From contig CAZUMW010000001.1 in the NCBI GenBank assembly GCA_964621615.1, positions 186,001-250,000 on the forward strand: a stretch of 64,000 nucleotides of DNA, given 5' to 3'. A program made the translations under genes and the position numbers. Each line of letters starts with the position of its first letter. Within the stretch, counting starts at the first letter, position 1. This document shows positions 1-8,370 of the stretch, piece after piece. The notes beneath the pieces are model-generated. The model had not been told where the DNA came from. It did no database searches and saw only the letters and a program-made list of their open reading frames with translations. The stretch is from CAZUMW01 sp964621615 (GTDB lineage: Bacteria; Desulfobacterota; WTBG01; CAIYCZ01; CAIRTM01).

Positions 1-158
1 GGGGCAAAGCAACCTATCCGGCCCTGGTGGGAGTTGAAGAGGCACAGAAAATCCAGCAGGAACTTTATGAAAAGTCGCTTGGTGCGCTGACCGGTTTCGG
101 GGCACAGGCTGAGCCGCTCAGGGCGCTTGCGGAATTTATAAAAAACAGAAATATTTGA
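1..158 (+). CDS. ispA: Polyprenyl (farnesyl) diphosphate synthase, C-terminal end
   Basis: Only the last ~51 codons are present; the gene begins before the window. The visible peptide starts GKATYPALVG and is followed by a helical tail. This matches the segment after the second Asp-rich motif of farnesyl/geranylgeranyl diphosphate synthases (D-K-x-T-Y-P-x-L-x-G). The enzyme condenses isopentenyl diphosphate with allylic diphosphates in the cytoplasm. The stop codon lies 8 bases before the dxs ATG, so the two genes are almost certainly co-transcribed. The order ispA-dxs-tlyA is common in bacteria and supports the call. Chain length of the product cannot be judged from the tail. Confidence 0.85.
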   Translation, partial: GKATYPALVGVEEAQKIQQELYEKSLGALTGFGAQAEPLRALAEFIKNRNI

Positions 159-166
159 GACAGCAT

Positions 167-2077
167 ATGAATCTGTTACCTGCCATAAACGGCCCTGAAG
201 ATATCAAAAAGCTGGGCATCAAGGAACTTGAGGCGCTTGCCGCTGAAGTGCGCCGGCTGATAATTGACACGGTTTCAAAAAACGGGGGTCACCTTGCCTC
301 AAGCCTCGGTGTTGTAGAGCTGACAATAGCGCTGCATTATGTCTTTAATGCCCCGCAGGATAAGATCGTATGGGATGTCGGCCACCAGAGCTATGCTCAT
401 AAAATAATGACGGGACGCCGGGATGCCTTTTCCACCCTTAGACAGTATGGGGGGCTGAGCGGCTTTCCCAAGCGCGAGGAAAGCCCCTATGATGCATTTG
501 ATGTCGGTCACAGCAGCACGTCAATCTCGGCTGCGCTCGGGCTGGCCCAGGCGCGCTGCATCAACCGGCAAACGCACAAAGTGGTTGCCGTTATAGGTGA
601 CGGATCTCTTATGGCCGGGATGGCGTTTGAAGGCCTTAACAATGCGGGACATCTGAAAAAGGACCTTATTGTTATTTTAAATGACAATGAAATGTCTATT
701 TCCCCGAATGTCGGCGCCCTGTCGTCTTCTCTTTCCCGGCTGATTTCCGGGCAGACATATAATAAATTCCGTGAAGAGGTGAAGACGATTCTGCAGGGCA
801 TACCGGCAGTGGGCAAATCGGTGTATCGGGTTGCCCGTCAATCAGAGGATTTCTTTAAAAGTCTTTTTGTTCCGGGCCTGCTGTTCGACGAGCTCGGGTT
901 CAAGTATTTCGGGCCGGTGCTGGGGCACCGCATCGATCTTCTGATTGATGATCTCACAAACATTAGAAAGCTGAACGGGCCGGTCCTTTTGCATGTGGTG
1001 ACCCGCAAGGGAAGGGGGTATCTGCCTGCCGAGACGAACCCCACGTATTTTCACGGGGTGGGCCCGTTTGACAGGGAAACCGGCAAACCGGCGGCGGGGA
1101 CGAAGCCTGTTTCCTATACCAAAGTATTCGGCGACACACTTACAACGCTGGCATCGCGCAATGAGAAGGTCGTAGCTATTACTGCCGGAATGACCAGCGG
1201 AACGGGCCTTGAGCAGTTTCAGGAGACGTTTCCGGATCGCTTTTATGATGTGGGCATTGCCGAACAGCATGCGATAACTTTTGCCGCCGGCATGGCTGCC
1301 GAGGGCCTGCGTCCCGTTGCGGCAATTTATTCGACGTTTTTGCAGCGCTCATATGATCAGATACTGCATGATGTGTGTATGCAGAACCTTCCGGTCATTT
1401 TTATGCTTGACCGAGCCGGTATTGTGGGAGAGGACGGCCCCACGCACCATGGCCTTTTTGACATTTCATATTTGCGTAATTTGCCGAACATGGTTTTTAT
1501 GGTGCCCAGGGATGAAAACGAGCTGCAGCATATGCTGTATACCGCTTTGAGCATCGATCGGCCCGTTGCCATCAGATATCCGCGCGGTGCCGGGGTCGGG
1601 GTTGAAAGGGCGGCCGATATGGAGCTTTTCCCTATTGGAAAGGCAGAGCTTCTGCGCACCGGAAGCGATGTTGCTGTTTTTGCAGTGGGGCCGTCGGTGT
1701 ATGCGGCGGCGGAGGCGGCGGACAGGCTTTCGGCTGAAGGGGTGCAGTGCGCCGTTGTTGACAGCCGCTTTGTTAAACCGCTTGATGAGCGCTGCTTGTG
1801 TGAGCAAGCCCGGAAGGCGGAAGCCCTCATTACCGTGGAGGAAAATATGCTTCAGGGCGGATTCGGCTCCGCGGTGCTGGAGGCCCTCCATGACAACAAT
1901 GTTCTAATCCCGGTTCGCCGCATCGGCCTGCCCGATAAATTCATTGAGCACGGCTCTCAGAAGATTCTGCGACAGCGCTACGGGCTTGACGCGCAGGGCA
2001 TTTATGCAGCTGTAAAAAAACTTTTGGCAGACGGTCTGATCACCCGTGGGCGTAAAAAAGAAACAGCCGCTGGATAG
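167..2077 (+). CDS. dxs: 1-deoxy-D-xylulose-5-phosphate synthase
   Basis: Condenses pyruvate and glyceraldehyde 3-phosphate to DXP with thiamine diphosphate, the first step of the MEP isoprenoid pathway. The length (636 aa) is normal for the family. Visible hallmarks are the N-terminal GHQSYAHK segment, the ThDP motif GDG (~143) to NDN (~171), and the transketolase pyrimidine-domain stretch VGIAEQHA. I chose the ATG giving MNLLPAI because it matches usual Dxs N-termini; a TTG 12 bases upstream overlaps the ispA stop. The 3' end overlaps the next gene by 32 bases, which suggests translational coupling. All motifs look intact. Confidence 0.97.
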   Translation: MNLLPAINGPEDIKKLGIKELEALAAEVRRLIIDTVSKNGGHLASSLGVVELTIALHYVFNAPQDKIVWDVGHQSYAHKIMTGRRDAFSTLRQYGGLSGFPKREESPYDAFDVGHSSTSISAALGLAQARCINRQTHKVVAVIGDGSLMAGMAFEGLNNAGHLKKDLIVILNDNEMSISPNVGALSSSLSRLISGQTYNKFREEVKTILQGIPAVGKSVYRVARQSEDFFKSLFVPGLLFDELGFKYFGPVLGHRIDLLIDDLTNIRKLNGPVLLHVVTRKGRGYLPAETNPTYFHGVGPFDRETGKPAAGTKPVSYTKVFGDTLTTLASRNEKVVAITAGMTSGTGLEQFQETFPDRFYDVGIAEQHAITFAAGMAAEGLRPVAAIYSTFLQRSYDQILHDVCMQNLPVIFMLDRAGIVGEDGPTHHGLFDISYLRNLPNMVFMVPRDENELQHMLYTALSIDRPVAIRYPRGAGVGVERAADMELFPIGKAELLRTGSDVAVFAVGPSVYAAAEAADRLSAEGVQCAVVDSRFVKPLDERCLCEQARKAEALITVEENMLQGGFGSAVLEALHDNNVLIPVRRIGLPDKFIEHGSQKILRQRYGLDAQGIYAAVKKLLADGLITRGRKKETAAG

Positions 2078-2798
2078 CGCAATTGCAGAGCGCGGACTCG
2101 CCGCCGATACCGGGCGGGCGCGGCCGCTGATCATGGCCGGGCGGGTTGTTGTCAATGACCACATGGTCGACAAGCCCGGCACCCTTGTTTCGCCGGATGA
2201 CCGCATACGCATTAAATCCCCGCCATCGCGGTATGTGAGCAGGGGCGGTGATAAGCTTGAGCGGGCTTTGCACGCCTTTAGTGTGCCGGTAGCGGAAAAA
2301 GTGGTGCTTGATGTCGGTGCTTCAACGGGGGGGTTTACCGATTGTGTGCTGCAGGCGGGCGCAGCCCATGTTTTTGCGGTCGATGTAGGATACGGTCAGC
2401 TTGCCTGGAAGCTGCAGACAAGCAGCAGGGTTACCCGGCTTGACCGGACACACATTAAATCCCTGTCGCCCGATGATCTGTCCCCGCTCCCGGACCTTGC
2501 AGTCATAGATGCATCCTTTATTTCCCTTAGCGGTATTCTGGCATCTGTTGTTGCGCTTGTGAAGCAGAACGGCGAGCTCATTGCGCTGGTAAAACCGCAG
2601 TTCGAGGCAGCTAAAAATGCTGTTGAGCGCGGCGGTATTGTGCAGAATATCCGCGAGTATCAGCGGATAATAAAGGCTGTCGTGCTGCAGGCGCGCGCCC
2701 TGTGCCTGCATGTTGCCGGCGTTGTTGAGTCACCCCTTCGCGGTCCAAAAGGCAACCGGGAATTTTTTTTGTATATGCGGAAGCGGCCCGCTGAATAG
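2046..2798 (+). CDS. tlyA: TlyA-family rRNA 2'-O-methyltransferase (S4 + FtsJ domains)
   Basis: 250 aa protein. Residues ~3-62 form an S4 RNA-binding domain (LDSAIAERGL, RPLIMAGRVVVND). Residues ~85-245 form an FtsJ-type SAM methyltransferase with the SAM loop LDVGASTGGFTD and the catalytic-Lys segment LVKPQFEA. Known TlyA proteins methylate 16S/23S rRNA; the annotation haemolysin is historical. It starts at a GTG inside the end of dxs, and the ispA-dxs-tlyA order is typical. It converges on the DUF4922 gene with only ~30 bases between the two stops. Confidence 0.93.
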   Translation: MGVKKKQPLDSAIAERGLAADTGRARPLIMAGRVVVNDHMVDKPGTLVSPDDRIRIKSPPSRYVSRGGDKLERALHAFSVPVAEKVVLDVGASTGGFTDCVLQAGAAHVFAVDVGYGQLAWKLQTSSRVTRLDRTHIKSLSPDDLSPLPDLAVIDASFISLSGILASVVALVKQNGELIALVKPQFEAAKNAVERGGIVQNIREYQRIIKAVVLQARALCLHVAGVVESPLRGPKGNREFFLYMRKRPAE

Positions 2799-2829
2799 AT
2801 CTGCCTGTCTCATAAAGCATCGGTCAGTA

Positions 2830-3897
2830 TCAGCGCCGGCAGCTGTTTGCAAGACCGGCAAAAATTTCCGGCCCGTGACACACCTCGTTGAAAATTTCCT
2901 CCAGGCGCGCTGCGGTAATCGTGTCAAAATCAGCTTTCCGCGGTAAAATTGCCATCCCGGCAAGGTCGACAGCCCCCGGGCTTATCAGCAGCTTGTCTGA
3001 GTGCTCTTCAAAGAAGCAGGCAGGGCGGTGCTTTCTGCGCGGGAGCACAATGCCGAGCATCTGGTTTTCAGCGCCCGATATTATGACGTTGACCATCGGT
3101 TCGCTGCAGGGTTCTGTTTTGTTTGTTAAAAACTCTATTGCGGCACCGATATCGCTGAGCAGCTGACGCGGAAGCTGTGCGCGGGCTGCAAAGAAACCTC
3201 TACCGTCTACAGAGCCGGTACCCAGAACAGAGGAGTCTGTACTGCTGTGCAGCAGGTTCAGTGCGGCATGACGCCCACGGCCTGAAAGCAGGTGGCCAAT
3301 ACAGCTGACCAGCGGCAGCGTTCCGGCGGGACAGGCCTGGTAATGCAGGTGGTCGGGGGCAGATGCTCCGCAGGCGGGGCCGTTGTAAAAGGCGTCAAAG
3401 CATCCTTGTGCTTCGCTTACAAACCGGATCATGCTTTCAAGAGCATCTGTAATGTTTTGCTCTGTGTGGCGGTTGTAGTTTATAACGAGATGATCCGGGC
3501 ATACCGGAAAGGGGTTGTTGATTATGTGCCACGTTTTGCTGAAGAGGAGCCCTTTCTGCTCGGGATAGAGATTTTCGGCACAGAGAAAGCAGGGCCGTTG
3601 TGAAACGGATTTTTTATCGACAGCGCTGGCCGTGCTTCGAACCCTTGAGGGATTGTGCTGTACCAGAACATGGGTGTCAGACAGCCTGAGCGTTTTTGTG
3701 AGCACGGTGCTGCGGAAATTCTCACGCGCCTGACGGAGAAGCGGCCAGCTTGCACACTGCTGGGCTATCAGCGCCCGGATGTCCCGCACAAGGCCGGGTG
3801 GGTTCTTTTCGTCTTTGAAGCGGGAAAGCGTGAGCGGGTCAATAAATACAGAAGCTACGCTGCTGCCGGAACAGCATGTTTGTTGAAATTTTTTCAA
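2830..3897 (-). CDS. DUF4922 protein, HIT-like nucleotidyltransferase/phosphorylase fold
   Basis: 355 aa. I recognise the DUF4922 pattern: a central HIT-like motif HLHYQ (183-187), an upstream CFLC (103-106) that could bind metal, and a C-terminal ISPGAVDLAGMAILP segment. The HIT/GalT superfamily cleaves or transfers nucleotide phosphate groups, so a nucleotide-sugar phosphorylase role is plausible but not shown. A TTG start is preceded by GGAAG at good spacing. It lies downstream of a glycosyltransferase gene on the same strand (~47-base gap), so the pair probably handles a nucleotide sugar and its transfer. Confidence 0.7.
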   Translation of the reverse strand: MKKFQQTCCSGSSVASVFIDPLTLSRFKDEKNPPGLVRDIRALIAQQCASWPLLRQARENFRSTVLTKTLRLSDTHVLVQHNPSRVRSTASAVDKKSVSQRPCFLCAENLYPEQKGLLFSKTWHIINNPFPVCPDHLVINYNRHTEQNITDALESMIRFVSEAQGCFDAFYNGPACGASAPDHLHYQACPAGTLPLVSCIGHLLSGRGRHAALNLLHSSTDSSVLGTGSVDGRGFFAARAQLPRQLLSDIGAAIEFLTNKTEPCSEPMVNVIISGAENQMLGIVLPRRKHRPACFFEEHSDKLLISPGAVDLAGMAILPRKADFDTITAARLEEIFNEVCHGPEIFAGLANSCRR

Positions 3898-3944
3898 TCG
3901 GCACTTCCGTCGAAATATATGTTTGTCGATTAATGAGTGTCAGG

Positions 3945-5414
3945 TTATGCTTTGTTCCGGGCGCAGCGGCGCTCGATTTCCTGTGTGCGCAGCGTGTCTT
4001 TATAGTACAGGTGACTGTTGCTCTGCTCAACCGAAAGGCCTGAATCAGAGTTCTCCTCCCACCGGCGGCACAGGTAGAGCGGCTCATATATGCGCCCCAC
4101 CCGGTAATCGCGCGACAGGCGCAGTGCAGCCGCATAGTCTTCCCCGTAGCTGACATCGGGAAGCGGGAACAGTTTCAGCATATATGACGGGAAAGCTCTG
4201 GGCGCGCCGATGCCGTGTACTCTGAGCAGGTTGTTTCGTCCGTTGTCGTCGGTCCACTCCCGGTGATCAATAACCCCCGGCGGGATTTCCTGCAGGCTGT
4301 CATTCACAACACGATATGATCCTGCCACCATACCGAACTGATTTTCCCTGAGCTTGTCCACCAGCGCCTGCAGCGCATCAGCACCGTCATATAAATCGTC
4401 TGAGTCGAGCTGACACACGTAGCGGCCGCAGCATGAGGAATTGACCGCTTCCATCCAGCAGCCGCCGATCCCGTGATTTTTTCGGGAGGGAATAAAGTGA
4501 ACAACCCGGGAATCGCGCTCGGCCAGAGACTGAACAATTGTATCTGTTCCGTCTGACGAATGGTTTTGAACAACGATAACATTAAATGAAAATGCTGTTT
4601 TCTGCCTCAGCGCACTTGTAACGGCATCTTCTATCGTGCCGGCACGGTTTTTTACCGGGATTACAACACTTGCCGTGACGGGGTAAGGCCCGGATGTGTC
4701 AACGGGAAGGGCCAGCGGCTCGTGTGAGCAGTATGCTCCCAGCCGGCGCAGATGCCGGGTGGCAACAGACTCCATTTCGCTCTGGTAGAGCCGATTGCCG
4801 GGATCAACATAGGCAAACAGGCTCTGTTCCCGGGCCCAGCCCTTTTCTACACAGCCCGCCGGAGCGTCTGCTTTTACAATAGGGCCGGTTAAGGACAGCG
4901 TGAGGCGAAGCTCGTACAGGCCCGCCCGGGTAGTGCCTGAGAGACGGCCGTATAGCCGAAGCGCCTGCTCAACATGAGCCCGTGAAACAAACATGAAGGG
5001 GCCAAAAAAGAAATCATCCCTGATGCTCCCCTTTTGATATGGTATTACCGGTCTGATGCTGTCCGGCGTTCGTTCAGAACAATAAAAGTCGCCATAGCAC
5101 AGGGCGCTGTTTTTCTGTGAAGCACAGATCAGCAGTATCTCGAGGTCATCTTCTGTCAGCTGAACGCCGGCCGGGTCAGTCAAAAAAAGAATGTGCGGGC
5201 ACGGCCGGGACAGCTCAAGCGCCTCGGAAATCGAATCGCCGCTGAAAGGCGTGGTTGTGTTCACAAAAGATGTTGCGCCTCGCGGGTCGCCGTTCATGCC
5301 TGCACCGCACACGATAATTTTTTTCACCCGCGGCGCTGCGTTAAGGCTTTCCAGAAAAGCACCTATCGCGGGAGAAGGTTTTTTTTGCATGCATATGACA
5401 GCTATGTGAGCCAT
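3945..5414 (-). CDS. Family 2 glycosyltransferase with an extra N-terminal domain
   Basis: 489 aa. The C-terminal half (~247-430) is a classic GT-A/GT2 domain: ASVVIPVKNRAGTIEDAV at its start, a nucleotide-binding QLDSDDLYDG (DSDD 337-340), and a late GEDYAAALRLS acceptor segment. Residues 1-180 hold a second Rossmann-like region (ILFLTDPAGVQL, FFFGPFMFVSRAH) that looks like a divergent GT-A fold without a clear DxD. There is no signal peptide, so it acts in the cytoplasm. First gene of a two-gene operon with the DUF4922 protein. Sugar and acceptor are unknown. Confidence 0.8.
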   Translation of the reverse strand: MAHIAVICMQKKPSPAIGAFLESLNAAPRVKKIIVCGAGMNGDPRGATSFVNTTTPFSGDSISEALELSRPCPHILFLTDPAGVQLTEDDLEILLICASQKNSALCYGDFYCSERTPDSIRPVIPYQKGSIRDDFFFGPFMFVSRAHVEQALRLYGRLSGTTRAGLYELRLTLSLTGPIVKADAPAGCVEKGWAREQSLFAYVDPGNRLYQSEMESVATRHLRRLGAYCSHEPLALPVDTSGPYPVTASVVIPVKNRAGTIEDAVTSALRQKTAFSFNVIVVQNHSSDGTDTIVQSLAERDSRVVHFIPSRKNHGIGGCWMEAVNSSCCGRYVCQLDSDDLYDGADALQALVDKLRENQFGMVAGSYRVVNDSLQEIPPGVIDHREWTDDNGRNNLLRVHGIGAPRAFPSYMLKLFPLPDVSYGEDYAAALRLSRDYRVGRIYEPLYLCRRWEENSDSGLSVEQSNSHLYYKDTLRTQEIERRCARNKA

Positions 5415-5718
5415 AATAATAACTATGTATATCCGGGGCTTGAGGCTGTGTCACATTACAACAGTACCTTGTTATTTTCCTGCTGGGGAAGGCACGGTTT
5501 AAACGTTTGCAGTATTATAACTCTTTTTGGCATGTTCGGTCAATTATCGCGAGTTCAAGCGCAGCTCTGCTGCGGCAGCGGGCGAAATAAAGCTTGACGC
5601 ACAGGCTGTTTTCCGTTAGGTAAAATTAATGGGCAGCGGGCTGTGGCTGCGTTAACACCGGCTTCAGGATACGCTGTTTTTTTCCAATCGCACTGATTTG
5701 GTACACGAAAGGCAATCC
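5415..5718. other. Divergent intergenic region (glycosyltransferase / moaC)
   Basis: About 300 bases between two divergent starts. It is mixed in composition, with a small GC-rich inverted stretch around 5555-5580 and an A+T-rich part before moaC. I see no RNA gene and no clear promoter hexamers. I looked for a molybdenum-cofactor riboswitch ahead of moaC and found no convincing match. Confidence 0.4.
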
Positions 5719-6210
5719 ATGAGTGAATTAACACACTTTGATGAAGCCGGCAGATCCCGCATGGTTGATGTCGGCAATAAACCGGAAACTCTGCGGCAGG
5801 CAACCGCCCGCTCAACAATAAGCATGCAGGCAGAAACCTTCCACAGGATTGTGGATCGAAAAATAGAAAAAGGCGATGTGTTTTCCGTAGCACGGGTGGC
5901 CGGTATTATGGCGGCAAAAAAAACCGGCGATCTGATTCCCATGTGCCATCCGCTCAATCTTACCTCGGTAGACATTGAGTTTATCCCGCTGGAGGATTCA
6001 AGCCAGATCGAGATTCGCGCAACCGGCACGCTTGTCGGCAGGACAGGCGTCGAGATGGAGGCAATGGCTGCCGTTTCGGTAGCCGCTTTGACTATTTATG
6101 ATATGTGTAAGGCGATTGACCGGGAAATGACTATATCAGATATTCAGCTTCTGAAAAAAAGCGGGGGGAAAAGCGGAACATTTATACGTGAACAGGCATG
6201 TAAAAAATAG
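5719..6210 (+). CDS. moaC: Cyclic pyranopterin monophosphate synthase
   Basis: 163 aa, the usual MoaC length. It converts the GTP-derived 3',8-cyclo intermediate to cyclic pyranopterin monophosphate in molybdenum cofactor synthesis. Signature segments visible are MVDVGNKPET near the N-terminus, GDVFSVARVAGIMAAKKT, DLIPMCHPL, and GVEMEAMAAVSVAALTIYDMCK. The ATG at 5719 has AAAGG seven bases upstream and gives the usual N-terminus SELTHFDEAG; an upstream TTG is less likely. No other moa/moe gene is adjacent, so it is a scattered pathway gene. Confidence 0.96.
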   Translation: MSELTHFDEAGRSRMVDVGNKPETLRQATARSTISMQAETFHRIVDRKIEKGDVFSVARVAGIMAAKKTGDLIPMCHPLNLTSVDIEFIPLEDSSQIEIRATGTLVGRTGVEMEAMAAVSVAALTIYDMCKAIDREMTISDIQLLKKSGGKSGTFIREQACKK

Positions 6211-6282
6211 TTTTCTATTTCGAAACATTATGATAATATAACTAATTTATAAAATGCATCATCATATGGAGGGTGTGGGGCG

Positions 6283-6645
6283 GTGAACAAGTCTAAGCTT
6301 GATTATTTCAGAAACCTTCTTCTTGAACGTAAACAGGCGCTTATGGAAGGAGTTACGGATACGGTTGAGGGTATGTCCGATGAGGATGAAACTTTCCCTG
6401 ATCCAAACGACCGGGCAACACTGGAGTCAGACCGGAATTTTGTTCTTCGCATCCGTGACCGGGAGCGCAAGCTTATTACAAAAATCGACAAGGCTCTTCA
6501 AAGAATAGAGGACGGGACCTTTGGTGTGTGTGAGGAGTGCGGAGAAAAAATTTCTGAAAAACGATTAAAAGCCCGGCCGGTGACCACGCTGTGCATTGAA
6601 TGCAAAGAGGAACAGGAAAAGCTTGAAAAGGCCCGATCGCTGTAG
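6283..6645 (+). CDS. dksA: DksA/TraR-family zinc-finger transcription factor
   Basis: 120 aa. An N-terminal coiled-coil-forming region (~1-75) with acidic residues near the presumed tip (DEDETFPDPND) is followed by a four-Cys zinc finger (C83, C86, C104, C107; C-x2-C-x17-C-x2-C). DksA proteins enter the RNA polymerase secondary channel and potentiate ppGpp. GTG start with GGAGGG about nine bases upstream. The paralogue class (DksA versus a shorter regulator) cannot be settled from sequence alone, but length and finger spacing fit DksA. Confidence 0.88.
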   Translation: MNKSKLDYFRNLLLERKQALMEGVTDTVEGMSDEDETFPDPNDRATLESDRNFVLRIRDRERKLITKIDKALQRIEDGTFGVCEECGEKISEKRLKARPVTTLCIECKEEQEKLEKARSL

Positions 6646-6817
6646 GTGCTCACGCGAGCAGCTGCTCTGCGTCGCCATGCGGTCTTATTTTAGTTGGCAT
6701 TCAAGCTCTGCCTGACAGTATCACATTCCTTTCCAGTACAAAGTCATTATGCCCGCAGCACTTCTATTGATTTTTCTGTTTTGAAAACTATTGTTATAGA
6801 TAACAGGAGGCAACAGC

Positions 6818-7810
6818 GTGCCGGAACTGAGAAGAGACCCTATAATCGGGCGGTGGGTGATAATTTCTACCGAACGCGCCAAAAGACCGTCGGATCTTGT
6901 GGTGGAGAAAGACCGGAGCTATGGAGGGTTCTGCCCTTTGTGTCCCGGCAATGAGGATAAAACCCCTCCGGAGCTGTTTGCCTGCAGAGAAGCGGATACC
7001 GAGCCGAACACTGCCGGCTGGTCGCTCAGGGTTGTTCCCAACAAGTTCCCCGCCTTAGTGACGGAGGGTGCTCTCAACAAGCGGCAGGAGGGCATCTATG
7101 ACAAAATGGACGGCCTGGGCGCTCATGAAGTTATTATCGAAACCCCCCGTCATGATGCCAACGCCTCGACCCTTACCCTTAATGAATATAAAAACACGCT
7201 TCTTTCCTATCGCCAGCGTATACTTCACCTTAAGGAAAACAACCTGTTCCGGTATATCTCCGTGTTTAAAAACTATGGAATAGGTGCCGGATCCGCACTT
7301 GAGCACTCACACTCTCAGCTTATAGCCCTGCCGGTCATACCAAAGCGCTCTATGGAGGAGATAGACAGCTCGCAGGCATATTACTCCCATAAAAACCGGT
7401 GCGTGTTCTGTGACATTATCGATCAGGAGATTTCCGACGGCAGGCGGATTGTCTATGAAAATGATCAGTTTGTCGCCTTTGCACCCTATGCGTCCCGCTT
7501 TCCATTCGAAATACACCTTCTGCCCAAAAGCCATTTGGCCTCTTTTGAGGAAACGCCGGAAGACCTTTTCACCCCCATGGCGATGGCGCTCAGCACGGTG
7601 CTCAAAAAAATAAATGCATCCCTCAGCTTTCCCCCGTTTAATTATATGCTCCACACGGCCCCTTTTAATAAAAATGTAAACGATTTTTACCACTGGCATT
7701 TTGAAATCATACCCCGGCTCACCAAAGTTGCAGGGTTTGAATGGGGGTCAGGGTTCTATATTAATCCGACACCGCCGGAGCAGGCTGCTCAGTACCTGCG
7801 GGAAGCCTGA
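6818..7810 (+). CDS. galT: Galactose-1-phosphate uridylyltransferase (GalT-like)
   Basis: 330 aa. Shows the GalT pattern: N-terminal RRDPIIGRWVIIS, zinc-binding CPLC (39-42), catalytic HSHSQ (163-167, His-x-His-x-Gln), and a C-terminal half with HLLPKSH and FHWHFEI-like YHWHFEIIP. It transfers UMP between UDP-glucose and galactose-1-phosphate in the Leloir pathway. GTG start with a strong AGGAGG. A UDP-sugar pyrophosphorylase lies two genes downstream, consistent with nucleotide-sugar metabolism. Other members of the family act on ADP- or other NDP-sugars, so substrate is not certain. Confidence 0.87.
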   Translation: MPELRRDPIIGRWVIISTERAKRPSDLVVEKDRSYGGFCPLCPGNEDKTPPELFACREADTEPNTAGWSLRVVPNKFPALVTEGALNKRQEGIYDKMDGLGAHEVIIETPRHDANASTLTLNEYKNTLLSYRQRILHLKENNLFRYISVFKNYGIGAGSALEHSHSQLIALPVIPKRSMEEIDSSQAYYSHKNRCVFCDIIDQEISDGRRIVYENDQFVAFAPYASRFPFEIHLLPKSHLASFEETPEDLFTPMAMALSTVLKKINASLSFPPFNYMLHTAPFNKNVNDFYHWHFEIIPRLTKVAGFEWGSGFYINPTPPEQAAQYLREA

Positions 7811-7888
7811 CAACAGGCATGGTCGCCAGTGTTTCACTTCAGCCGGACGGGTAAGTGAAAAACGCAAAGCCATATCTGGGGGATACTT

Positions 7889-8245
7889 ATGAAACGCATA
7901 CTGTTTGTCGATGATGAAGAAAGCATTCGCCTTTTGTACCAGGAGGAATTCGAGGAGCGCGGCTATGATGTCGTGCTGGCCGGCAGCGGAGAGGAAGCGC
8001 TTGAAAAATATGCTCAAACCAATCCCGATCTTCTGGTGATCGATATAAAAATGCCCGGCATGGACGGTATTGAGCTGCTGAAACACATCAGGCAACAGTC
8101 AAAAGACATTCCGGTCATTTTGTGCACCGCATACGGAGAGTATAAGCAGAATTTTGAAACATGGGCCTCTGATGACTATATTGTGAAATCGGCAAATCTT
8201 GAAGGCCTGGTGAGTAAAGTTGAACACCTTCTTTCCCGAAAGTAG
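7889..8245 (+). CDS. Stand-alone response-regulator receiver domain
   Basis: 118 aa, a single REC domain with no output domain. Acidic pocket D8/D9, phospho-acceptor D52 (LLVIDIKMPGMDG), switch Thr at 79 (ILCTA) and conserved Lys at 99 (DYIVKSA) are all in place. It is expected to work by protein-protein contact, like CheY or Spo0F. No histidine kinase lies nearby. It is co-oriented between galT and the UDP-sugar pyrophosphorylase, but that spacing does not prove a functional link. Confidence 0.93.
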   Translation: MKRILFVDDEESIRLLYQEEFEERGYDVVLAGSGEEALEKYAQTNPDLLVIDIKMPGMDGIELLKHIRQQSKDIPVILCTAYGEYKQNFETWASDDYIVKSANLEGLVSKVEHLLSRK

Positions 8246-8370
8246 CACATAATCCACCTCCCCCGGGCACAGGGCAGTCGCTTCTGTTACCATCAGGAAG
8301 TGCTGGCCGGCAGGCGAAGATAATGGATGCCCGGTGCCACGGCGAGCACAGAAAAAAGGAGCTCAGCTGA

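Noticed and set aside
5580..5718. Molybdenum-cofactor riboswitch ahead of moaC
   Set aside because: No recognisable conserved stems; the leader is too poorly structured to support it.
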